DNA from: Caballeronia ptereochthonis
GTDB taxonomy: Bacteria > Pseudomonadota > Gammaproteobacteria > Burkholderiales > Burkholderiaceae
Assembly (NCBI RefSeq): GCF_001545075.1
Contig: NZ_FCOB02000002.1
Span: forward strand, 248,001 to 312,000
DNA length: 64,000 nt
Direction of reading: 5' to 3'
Positions 19,421 through 28,222 of this stretch are shown one piece after another. Below the pieces are notes generated by a model. The model saw only the letters and a list, made by a program, of their open reading frames with translations, had not been told where the DNA came from and ran no database searches. The position numbers and the translations under genes were made by a program. The first letter of the stretch is position 1; each line of letters begins with the position of its first letter.

Positions 19421-20560
19421 ATGTCCCTCATCAACTACATCACGCAGATTCAATTCGATTTCGGCGCGGTGCGCCTGCTTGCGAGCGAGTGCGAGCGCAT
19501 CGGCATTCGCCGTCCGTTGATCGTGACCGACGCCGGCATTCGCGCGGCAGGCCTCGTCGACAAGGTGCTCGACGCGCTCGGTTCCTCGTCTCCCGTGCCG
19601 GTGTTCGACGCGACGCCGCCGAATCCGAACGAAGCCGCCGTGCGCGCCGCCGTGGCCATATACAAGGAGCACGACTGCGACGGCGTGATCGCGGTGGGCG
19701 GCGGTTCGTCGATCGATCTCGCGAAGGGCGTGGCCGTCTGCGCGACGCACGAAGGCCCGCTGCAAAGCTTCGCGGTGATCGAGGGCGGCCTTGCCCGCAT
19801 CACGGCGAAGACCGCACCCGTCATCGCGATTCCGACGACGGCGGGCACCGGCAGCGAAGTCGGCCGCGGCGCGATCCTGATTCTCGACGACGGCCGCAAG
19901 GTCGGCGTGATCTCTCCGCATGTCGTGCCGAAAGTCGCGATCTGCGATCCCGAACTGACGCTCGGCCTGCCGCCGATGCTCACGGCCGCGACCGGCATGG
20001 ACGCCATCGCGCACTGCCTCGAAACCTTCATGGCGCCGGCGTTCAATCCGCCCGCCGACGGCATCGCGCTCGACGGCCTGTGGCGCGCGTGGCGTCACAT
20101 CGAGCGGGCGACGCGCGACGGCTCCGACCGCACCGCGCGCTTGAACATGATGAGCGCGTCGATGCAGGGCGCGCTCGCGTTCCAGAAGGGCCTGGGCTGC
20201 GTGCACAGCCTGAGCCACTCGCTTGGCGGCATCAATCCGAAGCTGCATCACGGCACGCTCAACGCCATCTTTCTGCCGGCGGTGATCGCATTCAACAGCA
20301 GCGCGCCGTCGATGCGGGAAGAGGGCAAACTCGACCGCATGGCGCAGGCAATGGGCCTGAAATCGGGCAGCGAAGTCGGCGAAGCCGTGCGTGCGATGAC
20401 CGCGTCGCTCGGCTTGCCGCGCGGCCTCGCCGAACTCGGCGTGACGCGCGAGTCGTTCCCGCGCATCATCGCCGGCGCGCTGAAGGATCACAGTCATAAG
20501 ACGAATCCGCGCGAAGCGTCGAGCGCGGACTACGAGGCTATGCTGGAGGCGTCGATGTAA
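19421..20560 (+). CDS. Iron-containing alcohol dehydrogenase
   Basis: 379 aa from ATG 19421 (an in-frame ATG at 19382 would add 13 residues; neither has a clear ribosome site). Group III Fe-ADH fold: nucleotide-binding VIAVGGGSSIDLAKGVA, IPTTAGTGSEVG, and the metal site formed by DAIAHCLETFM plus the two histidines in GCVHSLSHSLGG and the following LHHG. Oxidises or reduces an alcohol/aldehyde pair with NAD(P), cytoplasmic. Its substrate is not evident: no aldehyde dehydrogenase is adjacent. Confidence 0.92.
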   Translation: MSLINYITQIQFDFGAVRLLASECERIGIRRPLIVTDAGIRAAGLVDKVLDALGSSSPVPVFDATPPNPNEAAVRAAVAIYKEHDCDGVIAVGGGSSIDLAKGVAVCATHEGPLQSFAVIEGGLARITAKTAPVIAIPTTAGTGSEVGRGAILILDDGRKVGVISPHVVPKVAICDPELTLGLPPMLTAATGMDAIAHCLETFMAPAFNPPADGIALDGLWRAWRHIERATRDGSDRTARLNMMSASMQGALAFQKGLGCVHSLSHSLGGINPKLHHGTLNAIFLPAVIAFNSSAPSMREEGKLDRMAQAMGLKSGSEVGEAVRAMTASLGLPRGLAELGVTRESFPRIIAGALKDHSHKTNPREASSADYEAMLEASM

Positions 20561-20696
20561 CCTCGAAACGGCGCCCCGGTCGATATGGGGCCGGAGCGCC
20601 GACGGCGTTGCGGCGGGCGATTTGCGGCATTGCAACATGGATCTAGGGGAAAACCCTTGGGTCTGTTACAATATCGCAAAGTTTGAGGAACAGATC

Positions 20697-20903
20697 ATGC
20701 GCCGCCGCTACGAAGTGCTCGAAAAAGCCGCCTTTGCCCTGCTCACGCTGTCCGCCGTGCTGGACGCAAGCTACATCACCTGGGAAAAGCACCCCAATTT
20801 CCGCGAAAACGTCACGGAAATCGTGCGCCTGAGCTCGGACTTGTCGCTGGCGAATCCGGGCGTCGGAGAGCCGACGCCGCTGGTTCCGATGGCGTTCAAC
20901 TAA
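20697..20903 (+). CDS. Small hypothetical protein with one hydrophobic segment
   Basis: 68 aa. ATG at 20697 is preceded by GAGGAA at good spacing; an upstream in-frame start at 20622 lacks this. One hydrophobic stretch (AFALLTLSAVLDASYI) follows a basic N-terminus (MRRRYEVLEK), so it is probably a small inner-membrane or exported protein. A -10-like TTACAAT lies about 30 bp upstream. Family not recognised; it stands alone between the alcohol dehydrogenase and the urea channel. Confidence 0.6.
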   Translation: MRRRYEVLEKAAFALLTLSAVLDASYITWEKHPNFRENVTEIVRLSSDLSLANPGVGEPTPLVPMAFN

Positions 20904-21029
20904 GCTTCCGGTCTTCGGCGCGCCACCGCGCCCGCCGCTTCAAGCCACATACAGGTTATTCGGCCCGCCGCCCCACGGCGCGCGCCGGCTGCTTTATGCT
21001 GGCGGCTTCCCACGCCGTAGCCGCCAAGC

Positions 21030-21941
21030 ATGTCCTCCGCTCTCCATTCCGACGCCGCATTCGGCGATCAGCTCCGCAGCTTCGCCCGCGCGATCGGGCA
21101 GATCGTGCTTCAGCGCAACGCCGCGACAGGCGCGCTGCTGTTTCTCGCCGTGCTGTGCGCGAGCCCGCGACTCGCGTGCGGGCTCCTGACCGGCACGCTG
21201 ACGGGCAATGTCATCAGCGTCATCATCGAAGATGCGGACGCGCCCGCTTTCCGCGACGATCTCTACGGCTTCAACGGCGCGCTCGCCGCGCTCGCCGCCT
21301 TCACGTTCATCGGCGATGCGTCTCGGGCTGCCGCCGTCGCGATCGTCGCGGCGATGAGCGCGACCTTTCTCGCCCACAAGCTCACGCGCATTCTCGCGCG
21401 CCACGCCTTGCCGATCTTCTCCAGCCCGGCCATCATCGTGACCTGGTGCTGGCTGCCGCTGTTCGCCGATCGCGGCGACACGGGCGCGATTCCGCCCGTC
21501 GCCGCCGGCTTCATCCCGATGCTTCAGGCTGCGTTCGCGGGTCTCGCGCCGATCACGTTCGCAACCGGCGCGCTCGCGGGCGGACTCATTGCGGCCGGGC
21601 TTCTCGCCGCGCGGCCGTCGCAGGCGGGCTGGGCGCTCACCGGCAGCGCGCTCGGTGCGGCGCTGCATGGGCTCGGCGGCGCGAGCGACGCCGTCGTGCT
21701 CTCGGGCGCGTGCGGTTTCAATGCGGCGCTTGCGGCGCTCGCGGCCGCGCCGATCGGCAAGCGTTATGCATTGCTGGCCATCGTTGCCGCCGTGCTGATC
21801 GAGCGCCTGATCGACTGCCTCGGCATCGCCGCGCTGACCGCGCCGTTCGTGCTGGCTTCGTGGGCGGTCATCGCGCTTCGGCGGCGTCTGTCCGGAACAT
21901 CGAAACAAGGAGATTCGCATGTCGTTCACCCACACGCCTGA
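21030..21941 (+). CDS. Urea transporter (UT family)
   Basis: 303 aa, highly hydrophobic. UT channels are two homologous halves, and both are visible: YGFNGALAALAAFTF in the first and CGFNAALAALAAAP in the second, with LPIFSSPAIIVTW and ALTAPFVLASW as the paired pore signatures. Passive urea channel in the inner membrane. No urease gene lies in the window; instead a class II aldolase overlaps its 3' end by 23 bp, so expression is linked to that gene. Confidence 0.85.
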   Translation: MSSALHSDAAFGDQLRSFARAIGQIVLQRNAATGALLFLAVLCASPRLACGLLTGTLTGNVISVIIEDADAPAFRDDLYGFNGALAALAAFTFIGDASRAAAVAIVAAMSATFLAHKLTRILARHALPIFSSPAIIVTWCWLPLFADRGDTGAIPPVAAGFIPMLQAAFAGLAPITFATGALAGGLIAAGLLAARPSQAGWALTGSALGAALHGLGGASDAVVLSGACGFNAALAALAAAPIGKRYALLAIVAAVLIERLIDCLGIAALTAPFVLASWAVIALRRRLSGTSKQGDSHVVHPHA

Positions 21942-22695
21942 GCACAGGATCGCGGAATGCGGGCCGCGCTCGGAGGCCGAGCAAGCCACGCGCGTGGATC
22001 TCGCCGCCGCGTACCGGCTCGTCGCGCTCAATGGCTGGGACGATGTCGTCTACACACATATTTCCGCGAGCGTGCCGGGCGAGCCCGGGCGCTTTCTCAT
22101 CAATCCGTTCGGGCTTTCGTTCGATGAAGTCACGGCGTCGAACCTCGTGAAGATCGATATCGACGGCAACGTGATCGGCGAAAGCGCGCATCCGGTGAAC
22201 GCGACGGGCTTCGCGCTGCACGCGGCCGTGCACCGCGCGCGCGAGGACGCCGCATGCGTGATGCACCTGCATGTGCGCGAGGCGATTGCGGTCTCGACGC
22301 AGCCTAACGGCCTGCTGCCCGCGTCGCAACACGCGATGCGCTTTCATGGCCATCTCGCGTATCACGACTACGAAGGCCTCGCGTTTTCGCCGGCCGAAGG
22401 CGGGCGGCTGGTGGCGAGCCTCGGCGCGCATCGCGCGATGCTGTTGCGCAATCACGGCCCGCTCACGCTCGGGCGCACCATCGCCGAGGCTTACGTGCTG
22501 ATGGATATGCTCATCAAGGCATGCGATATTCAGCTGCGCGCGCTCGCGGGCGTGGGCAAGATGATCATGCCGACGCCGGAAGTCGTCACCCGCACCGCGG
22601 CGCAATTGCACGACGACGACGCCATCGAAGGCGCGCTCGAATGGCCCGCGCTGCTGCGCAAGCTGGACCGCATCGACGCGTCGTATCGCGACTGA
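21919..22695 (+). CDS. Class II aldolase/adducin family protein
   Basis: 258 aa, full length. Starts inside the urea transporter gene with AAGGAG ahead of the ATG. Zn ligands appear in MHLHVREAIA (HxH) and NHGPLTLGR, with the family block YTHISASVPGEPGRFLINPFGLSFDEVT. Members are L-fuculose/ribulose-phosphate aldolases, methylthioribulose dehydratases or adducin-like decarboxylases; several with this sequence style act in phthalate or hydroxy-acid pathways. The next gene is a tautomerase, so a keto/enol substrate is plausible. Substrate not assignable. Confidence 0.88.
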   Translation: MSFTHTPEHRIAECGPRSEAEQATRVDLAAAYRLVALNGWDDVVYTHISASVPGEPGRFLINPFGLSFDEVTASNLVKIDIDGNVIGESAHPVNATGFALHAAVHRAREDAACVMHLHVREAIAVSTQPNGLLPASQHAMRFHGHLAYHDYEGLAFSPAEGGRLVASLGAHRAMLLRNHGPLTLGRTIAEAYVLMDMLIKACDIQLRALAGVGKMIMPTPEVVTRTAAQLHDDDAIEGALEWPALLRKLDRIDASYRD

Positions 22696-22721
22696 ATTCA
22701 ACCCGACAGGAGATCAACGGA

Positions 22722-22907
22722 ATGCCGACATTCAACATTCAGCTGTTCGAAGGTCGCACGGCGGAAGAGAAGCGCAAGTTCGTCGAGGCGATCACGCGCA
22801 CGACCTGCGAGACGCTCGGCTGCGAGCCGGGCTCGGTGGACATCATTCTGACCGACGTGAAACGCGAGAACTGGGCGACCGCGGGCAAGCTCTGGTCGGA
22901 ACAGTGA
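22722..22907 (+). CDS. 4-oxalocrotonate tautomerase-like small protein
   Basis: 61 aa, beginning MPTFNIQLFEGRT: Pro after the initiator Met is the catalytic general base of the tautomerase superfamily. Length matches the 4-OT subgroup (about 62 aa), and GCEPGSVDIILTDVKRENWATAGKLW fits the family's C-terminal half, with a Trp at the tail. AGGAG ribosome site 9 nt upstream. Follows the aldolase by 26 bp and ends the plus-strand run. Confidence 0.85.
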   Translation: MPTFNIQLFEGRTAEEKRKFVEAITRTTCETLGCEPGSVDIILTDVKRENWATAGKLWSEQ

Positions 22908-22913
22908 GCGCCT

Positions 22914-22947
22914 GGGCGCGCGCACGCCGGCCGGCGTGCGCGCGCCC
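22914..22947. terminator. Perfect palindrome between convergent genes, probable two-way terminator
   Basis: Two 17-bp arms meet without a loop, centred between 22930 and 22931, every base pairing. It sits 6 bp after the tautomerase stop and 6 bp before the malate synthase stop on the other strand. No T-run follows on either side, so it may be a structural block or 3' RNA-stability element rather than a classical intrinsic terminator. Confidence 0.55.
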
Positions 22948-22952
22948 TCACA

Positions 22953-25130
22953 TTACATCGACTGCTTCGCGGCGAGACGGAACTTGTGCAGCAGCGGTTC
23001 CGTGTAGCCGTTGGGTTGCGTGCGGCCTTCGAACACGAGGGCGCACGCAGCCTTGAACGCGAACGAGCTGTCGAAGGCGGGCGCCATCGGGCGATAGGTC
23101 GGATCGGCTTCGTTCTGCTTGTCGACGACAGCCGCCATGCGTTCGAGCGTCTTGCGAACCTGCTCTTCCGTGACGATGCCGTGACGCAGCCAGTTCGCGA
23201 TGTGCTGGCTGGAGATGCGCAGCGTCGCGCGGTCTTCCATCAGGCCGACATCGTGGATGTCGGGCACCTTCGAGCAGCCGACGCCCTGATCGATCCAGCG
23301 CACCACATAACCGAGAATGCCCTGCGCGTTGTTCTCGATTTCGTTCCTGATGTCCTCTTCCGACCAAGACGGCTTGTCGACGACGGGAATCGTCAGCAGA
23401 CCGTCGAGCAGCTCGTTCTTCTGGCTGTCGTAGTCGACGCTCTCGAGCTCCTGCTGAACCTGCTGCACGTCGACCATGTGATAGTGCAGCGCGTGCAACG
23501 TGGCCGCCGTGGGCGAGGGCACCCATGCGGTGTTCGCGCCTGCCCGCGGATGCGCGATCTTCTGCTCGAGCATCGCGTGCATCAGATCGGGCATCGCCCA
23601 CATGCCCTTGCCGATCTGCGCGCGCCCGCGCAGGCCCGTGTTCAGGCCGACGAGCACGTTGCTGCGCTCATAGGCGTTGATCCACTTCGACGACTTCATG
23701 TCGCCCTTGCGCATCATCGGGCCGGCTTCCATCGACGAATGCATCTCGTCGCCGGTGCGATCCAGGAAGCCCGTGTTGATGAACGCGACGCGCGGACCCG
23801 CCGCCGCGATGCACGCCTTCAGGTTGACGCTCGTGCGGCGCTCCTCGTCCATGATGCCCATCTTGATCGTGTGACGCGGCAGGCCGAGCAGGTCTTCGAC
23901 GCGCGAGAAGAGTTCGTCCGCGAACGCGACTTCGGCGGGCCCATGCATCTTCGGCTTCACGATGTAGATGGAACCCGTGCGCGAGTTCATCTTGTTCTTG
24001 AGGTCATGCATTGCGCCGAGCGTGGTCATCACGGCGTCGAGGATGCCTTCCGGCACTTCGTTGCCGTCGCGGTCGAGCACGGCGGGGTTCGTCATCAGAT
24101 GGCCGACGTTGCGGATGAACAGGAGCGAACGGCCGTGCAGCCTGACGGTCGAGCCGTCGGGCGCGGTGTATTCGCGGTCCGGATTCATGCTGCGCGTGAA
24201 GGTCTTGCCGTTCTTCGTCACCTGCTCCGACAGATGGCCCTGCATCAGGCCGAGCCAGTTGCGATAGAGCTGCGTCTTGTCGGCGGCGTCGACAGCCGCG
24301 ACCGAATCCTCACAGTCGATGATCGTGCTGACCGCCGCTTCGATCAGCACGTCCTTCACGTGCGCCGCATCCGTCTTGCCGATGGGATTGTTCGCGTCGA
24401 TCTGAATCTCGAAGTGCAGGTCGTTGTGCTTGAGCAGGATGCCGCTGGGCGCGCTCGCATCGCCCTGATAGCCCGCGAACTGTTCGGCGTTTTCGAGGCC
24501 GCTCTTGCTGCCGTCCTTCAGCGTGACGACGAGCTTGCCCTGCTCGACGCTGTACTTCGTCGCATCGGCGTGCGAGCCGTGCGCGAGGGGCGCGTTGTCG
24601 TCGAGGAAGGCGCGCGCATAGGCGATCACCTTGGCGCCGCGCTTCGGATTGAACTGGGCGGTGCGCTCGGCGCCGTCGCTTTCGTCGATGGCGTCGGTGC
24701 CGTAGAGCGCGTCATAGAGACTGCCCCAGCGCGCGTTGGCCGCGTTCAGCGCATAGCGCAGGTTGGAGAGCGGCACGACCAGCTGCGGGCCGGCCTGCTC
24801 GGCGATCTCGCGATCGACGTTGGCGGTGCTCGCCTGCACGTGGGCGGGCGCGGGCACGATATAGCCGATCTCTTCGAGAAACTTGCGATAGGCGCGCAGA
24901 TCGCGCACCGGGCCGGGATTGTTGCGATGCCAGTTGTCGAGTTCGGACTGCAGGCGGTCGCGCTCGGCGAGCAGCGCGCGGTTCTTGGGGGCGAGGTCGT
25001 GCACCAGCGCATCGAATCCCTTCCAGAAGGACGCACTGTCGACGCCCGTGCCGGGGATGGCTTCCTCATCGACGAACTTCGCCAGGCTCGCGTCGACCTG
25101 CAGGCCGTGTTGTTTGATCATGTCGTTCAT
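22953..25130 (-). CDS. glcB: Malate synthase G
   Basis: 725 aa, the usual length of isoform G. Condenses glyoxylate and acetyl-CoA to malate, cytoplasmic, Mg-dependent. Recognisable blocks: [72 protein letters not shown] and the C-terminal [13 protein letters not shown]. The ATG at 25130 has CGGAG 6 nt upstream; the same frame is open far upstream into the HEPN remnant, but that is not a real fusion. Monocistronic; no glycolate oxidase genes are close. Confidence 0.95.
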   Translation of the reverse strand: MNDMIKQHGLQVDASLAKFVDEEAIPGTGVDSASFWKGFDALVHDLAPKNRALLAERDRLQSELDNWHRNNPGPVRDLRAYRKFLEEIGYIVPAPAHVQASTANVDREIAEQAGPQLVVPLSNLRYALNAANARWGSLYDALYGTDAIDESDGAERTAQFNPKRGAKVIAYARAFLDDNAPLAHGSHADATKYSVEQGKLVVTLKDGSKSGLENAEQFAGYQGDASAPSGILLKHNDLHFEIQIDANNPIGKTDAAHVKDVLIEAAVSTIIDCEDSVAAVDAADKTQLYRNWLGLMQGHLSEQVTKNGKTFTRSMNPDREYTAPDGSTVRLHGRSLLFIRNVGHLMTNPAVLDRDGNEVPEGILDAVMTTLGAMHDLKNKMNSRTGSIYIVKPKMHGPAEVAFADELFSRVEDLLGLPRHTIKMGIMDEERRTSVNLKACIAAAGPRVAFINTGFLDRTGDEMHSSMEAGPMMRKGDMKSSKWINAYERSNVLVGLNTGLRGRAQIGKGMWAMPDLMHAMLEQKIAHPRAGANTAWVPSPTAATLHALHYHMVDVQQVQQELESVDYDSQKNELLDGLLTIPVVDKPSWSEEDIRNEIENNAQGILGYVVRWIDQGVGCSKVPDIHDVGLMEDRATLRISSQHIANWLRHGIVTEEQVRKTLERMAAVVDKQNEADPTYRPMAPAFDSSFAFKAACALVFEGRTQPNGYTEPLLHKFRLAAKQSM

Positions 25131-25294
25131 GGGCACTCCGGCTGATTTTTCTGCTACACAGGGGTTTTGGGGTGGGCTGGCCACTATGGTAGCGCGTCTT
25201 GGGAGAGGATCGAACCCCAGGAAGGAGGCAAGCGGTGTGCCAGGGGGTGTCCGTGCCGGCGACGGCTGGAACGCGGGAAAAGGCGCTGGGGCTG

Positions 25295-25661
25295 TTAGCC
25301 GCGAGTTTGCAGACTTTCTGCGAGGGACTGAAATTGCAGCAGGAGAGCGCGGAGGTCTTCCCGGATCGTCGCCCAGATGACGTTCATGTCGATCTTGGAA
25401 ATAGCCGTGCGCAAGCGCGTTGCGCATTTCGTAAGCGGATAAAAAAGGAACTTCGGGGTGCAGCAGCAAAGGCGGGGAAGTGCGGTCGAATATTCTGCTG
25501 GCCTCCCCGATGACCTCGAGATTGCGAATGACGGCGTCCTGAAGCAGTTCGTCTTGCAGAAAGGCGGTTTCGTCGATTCCGCCGGTATAGCGGCTGATGC
25601 GTTCGATTGCCGTAATGACTTGGCTCACGTGATCAGTCAGCGCGTGTGCGTCGCGGCCCAT
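25295..25661 (-). pseudogene. HEPN-domain (DUF86) toxin gene with a frameshift
   Basis: First frame from ATG 25661 reads [30 protein letters not shown] and the nuclease signature [10 protein letters not shown] (R-x4-6-H). Right after this the frame is lost: an extra C (GG at 25397-25398 on the plus strand) shifts the ribosome into malate synthase. The other frame continues the family tail, [19 protein letters not shown], to a TAA at 25295. In MNT/HEPN modules this protein is an RNase toxin. The motif survives, but the C-terminal helix would be replaced. Confidence 0.72.
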
Positions 25662-25929
25662 ACTGGAATGGCGTCCGCAATGCGCGCAACTCGTGGCGCA
25701 TTGCTCCGATGTCGAGCATCGTGGTCTTGGGCGTCGGATCGATCAGCAAATCGAGGTCGCTGTCTTCCGTGTCTTGCCCGCGCGCGACGGAACCGAACAC
25801 CCGCGCGTTCGATGCGCGATGGGCTTCGACGCATAGCGTTACTTCATTCCCGATGCGCCAATGCGTGGTCCAGGCGTTCGGAGAAATGAAAGCAACTCGG
25901 CCAGGAATCAAGCCCGGCTTCCATGCCAA
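25633..25929 (-). pseudogene. MNT nucleotidyltransferase (antitoxin) remnant
   Basis: 98-codon frame with the minimal nucleotidyltransferase core: HRASNARVFGSVARG (GS motif) and [20 protein letters not shown] (DxD). It overlaps the start of the HEPN gene by 29 bp, the usual order antitoxin then toxin. Family members start with an S/ExLxxHRE helix; that piece (SERLDHALAHRE) is present in another frame just upstream, so about four bases inserted near 25845 have broken the 5' end. The usual LGVPVDVLTP tail is missing too. Normally AMPylates HEPN; probably inactive here. Confidence 0.62.
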
Positions 25930-25973
25930 TACAGCTCACGAAAGACCGGGCTCGAACGGCAACCCACGACTCG

Positions 25974-28202
25974 CTATGCCTTGAGCAAATCCTCGATCAT
26001 CACCGGCAGCTTCCTCACGCGCACGCCCGTCGCGTGATACACGGCGCCGGTGATCGCCGCCGCGATGCCCGCCAGCCCGATCTCCGCGATTCCCCGTGCG
26101 CCGAGTTCGTTGAAGATCGTGTCCGGATAATCGAGGAAGGTGACGTCCATCTTCGGCGTATCGGCATTGGTCGCGACGACGTAATCCGCCAGGTTGCTGT
26201 TGATCGGCGCGCCGCTGCGATCGTCGTAGACCGTGTGCTCGAACAGCGCCATGCCGACGCCCATCACCACCGCCCCTTCGATCTGATTGCGCCCGGCGCG
26301 CGGATTCAGGATCCTGCCGGCATCGATCACGGTCACGACGCGGCTCACGCGCAGGCGCGCGGTCGCGGGTTCCCAGGTCACTTCGGCGAAGTGCGCGCCA
26401 AATGAATGAATCGACCACTTCTTCTTGAGCGGATCATCGAAGCCGCCCTTGGCGCTACCGCTTCCCGACGCCGCGTGCAGCTTCGCCGCTTCGAGTATCT
26501 GCGCATACGGCACGCCGCTCTCCGGCCGCTCGTTCTTGCGATGCACCTGGCCGCCGGTCATCGCGAGTTCTTCGGGTTTTGCGCCGGCGAAGGGCGAACC
26601 TTCGGTCTGCGCCGCCCGCGCAAGCAGCGTCCTGACGGCGGCGCGAACCGCATCCGATACCGCCGGAATCACCGACGCCGTCGCCGCCGATCCGCCCGAC
26701 ACCGGCCCGAGCGGCAGCGCCGTATCGCCGAGACCGACCTCGATCCTGTCGAGCGGAATGCCCGTATGTTCCGCGACGAGCTGCGCGAGGATCGTGTACG
26801 TGCCCGTGCCGATATCCTGCGTGCCGCACGCGACGCGCGCCTTGCCGTCCGCGCGCAGATCGACGGTCGCATCCGCGGAGAAGCGCAAGCCCGGCCAGCT
26901 GCATGCGCCGACGCCCCAGCCGAGCGTGAGCCCGTCGCGCTTCATCGAACCGACTTCCGGCGTGCGCCTCGACCAGCCGAACTTCTCCGCGCCGGTCTTC
27001 AGGCACTCGACGAAATGCCGCGACGAGAACGGCAGGCCGGTGCTTTCATCGACGCTCGGCTCATTGCGCAGACGCAGCTCGACCGGGTCCATCTTCAACG
27101 CGATGGCGAGCTCGTCCATTGCCGATTCGAGCGCGAACAAGCCGGGCACGGCGCCGGGACCGCGCATCGCCGTGGGCGAGCCGACGTTGCGCTTGACCGT
27201 GCCGCCCGTCACGCGCAGGTTGGGCGTGCTGTACATCGACGGCGTCGCTTCGCCGCAGTCTTCCATGTATTCGTCGGCGAGCGCGGCGTGATTCACGAAA
27301 TCGTGCCGCAGCGACACGAGCTTGCCGTCCTGCGTTGCCGCAAGCCGCATCCGCTGCTGCGTGGTCGGCCGGTGCCCGACGTTCTGAAACATCATCTTGC
27401 GCGAGAGCACGAGCTTCACGGGCCGTTCCGTTTGCCGCGTCGCGGCCGCGGCGAGCAGCGAATGCGGCCACATCCACAGCTTGCCGCCGAAGCCCGAGCC
27501 GAGATAGCGCGAGATCACGCGCACTTTCTCTTTCGGCAGGCCCATCATCTGCATCAGCGTGCCCTGATGATTGGTGACGGCCTGGCTCGTCTCGTAGAAC
27601 GTATAGCTTTCGCCGTTCCAGTGCGCGACGGTCGCATGCAGTTCGATCGGGTTATGCGTTTCGACCGGCGTGACATAGGTCTCGTCGATTTTCACGGGCG
27701 CGTCGTCGAAGGCCTGGTCGGGGTCGCCGCGCTTGCTGTGCACGTCGAGTTCCTTGTCGGCCCCGAGCGTCGCGCTGACGTCGTGCGGCGTCTTGTCATA
27801 GCCGACCTTGATCGCCGCGGCCGCGGCGGTCGCCGCTTCCAGGGTTTCGGCCACGACGAGCGCGACGTATTGCCCGTAATAGCGGATGATGTCATCGTCG
27901 AACGGCGGGCGGTTCTCGTCGACGAAACCGGTATCGATCGAATTGCCGGAGATGCGATAGAAGCGGCCGATATTGCCGCGATGCAGAATCAGCTTCACGC
28001 CGGGCATGGCCTGCGCGGCGGCGAATTCGAGCGACGTGATCCTGCCGCTCGCAATGGTCGCGCCGACCGGCACGGCATACAGCATGCCGGGCAAGTCGAC
28101 GTCGGAGGTATAAGTCGCGCGGCCGCAGACCTTCAGCGGTCCGTCGATGCGCGACTGGGGCCGTCCAATGAAGGACTGCGTGATGTCGGGCGCGGTGGAC
28201 AT
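25974..28202 (-). CDS. Xanthine dehydrogenase family molybdopterin-binding subunit (PaoC-like)
   Basis: 742 aa, close to the ~730 aa of E. coli PaoC. Large catalytic subunit that binds molybdopterin. Blocks: GRATYTSDVDLPGMLY, PVETHNPIELHATVAHW, GSGFGGKLWMWPHS, AMRGPGAVPGLFALES, ACGTQDIGTGTYT, VSGGSAATASVIPA and, near the end, GARGIAEIGLAGIAAAI holding the catalytic Glu in the same context as PaoC. Follows the FAD subunit by 20 bp in the minus-strand operon 2Fe-2S, FAD, Mo. Expected to oxidise aldehydes to acids with water; the electron acceptor is unknown. Confidence 0.93.
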   Translation of the reverse strand: MSTAPDITQSFIGRPQSRIDGPLKVCGRATYTSDVDLPGMLYAVPVGATIASGRITSLEFAAAQAMPGVKLILHRGNIGRFYRISGNSIDTGFVDENRPPFDDDIIRYYGQYVALVVAETLEAATAAAAAIKVGYDKTPHDVSATLGADKELDVHSKRGDPDQAFDDAPVKIDETYVTPVETHNPIELHATVAHWNGESYTFYETSQAVTNHQGTLMQMMGLPKEKVRVISRYLGSGFGGKLWMWPHSLLAAAATRQTERPVKLVLSRKMMFQNVGHRPTTQQRMRLAATQDGKLVSLRHDFVNHAALADEYMEDCGEATPSMYSTPNLRVTGGTVKRNVGSPTAMRGPGAVPGLFALESAMDELAIALKMDPVELRLRNEPSVDESTGLPFSSRHFVECLKTGAEKFGWSRRTPEVGSMKRDGLTLGWGVGACSWPGLRFSADATVDLRADGKARVACGTQDIGTGTYTILAQLVAEHTGIPLDRIEVGLGDTALPLGPVSGGSAATASVIPAVSDAVRAAVRTLLARAAQTEGSPFAGAKPEELAMTGGQVHRKNERPESGVPYAQILEAAKLHAASGSGSAKGGFDDPLKKKWSIHSFGAHFAEVTWEPATARLRVSRVVTVIDAGRILNPRAGRNQIEGAVVMGVGMALFEHTVYDDRSGAPINSNLADYVVATNADTPKMDVTFLDYPDTIFNELGARGIAEIGLAGIAAAITGAVYHATGVRVRKLPVMIEDLLKA

Positions 28203-28222
28203 GTTCGGTTCCTCGGTCGTAT

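Noticed and set aside
22953..25661. Continuous 902-codon frame suggesting a HEPN-malate synthase fusion
   Set aside because: Malate synthase has its own start with ribosome site at 25130, and the joining segment is a frame-shifted tail of the HEPN gene followed by random Pro/Arg-rich sequence.
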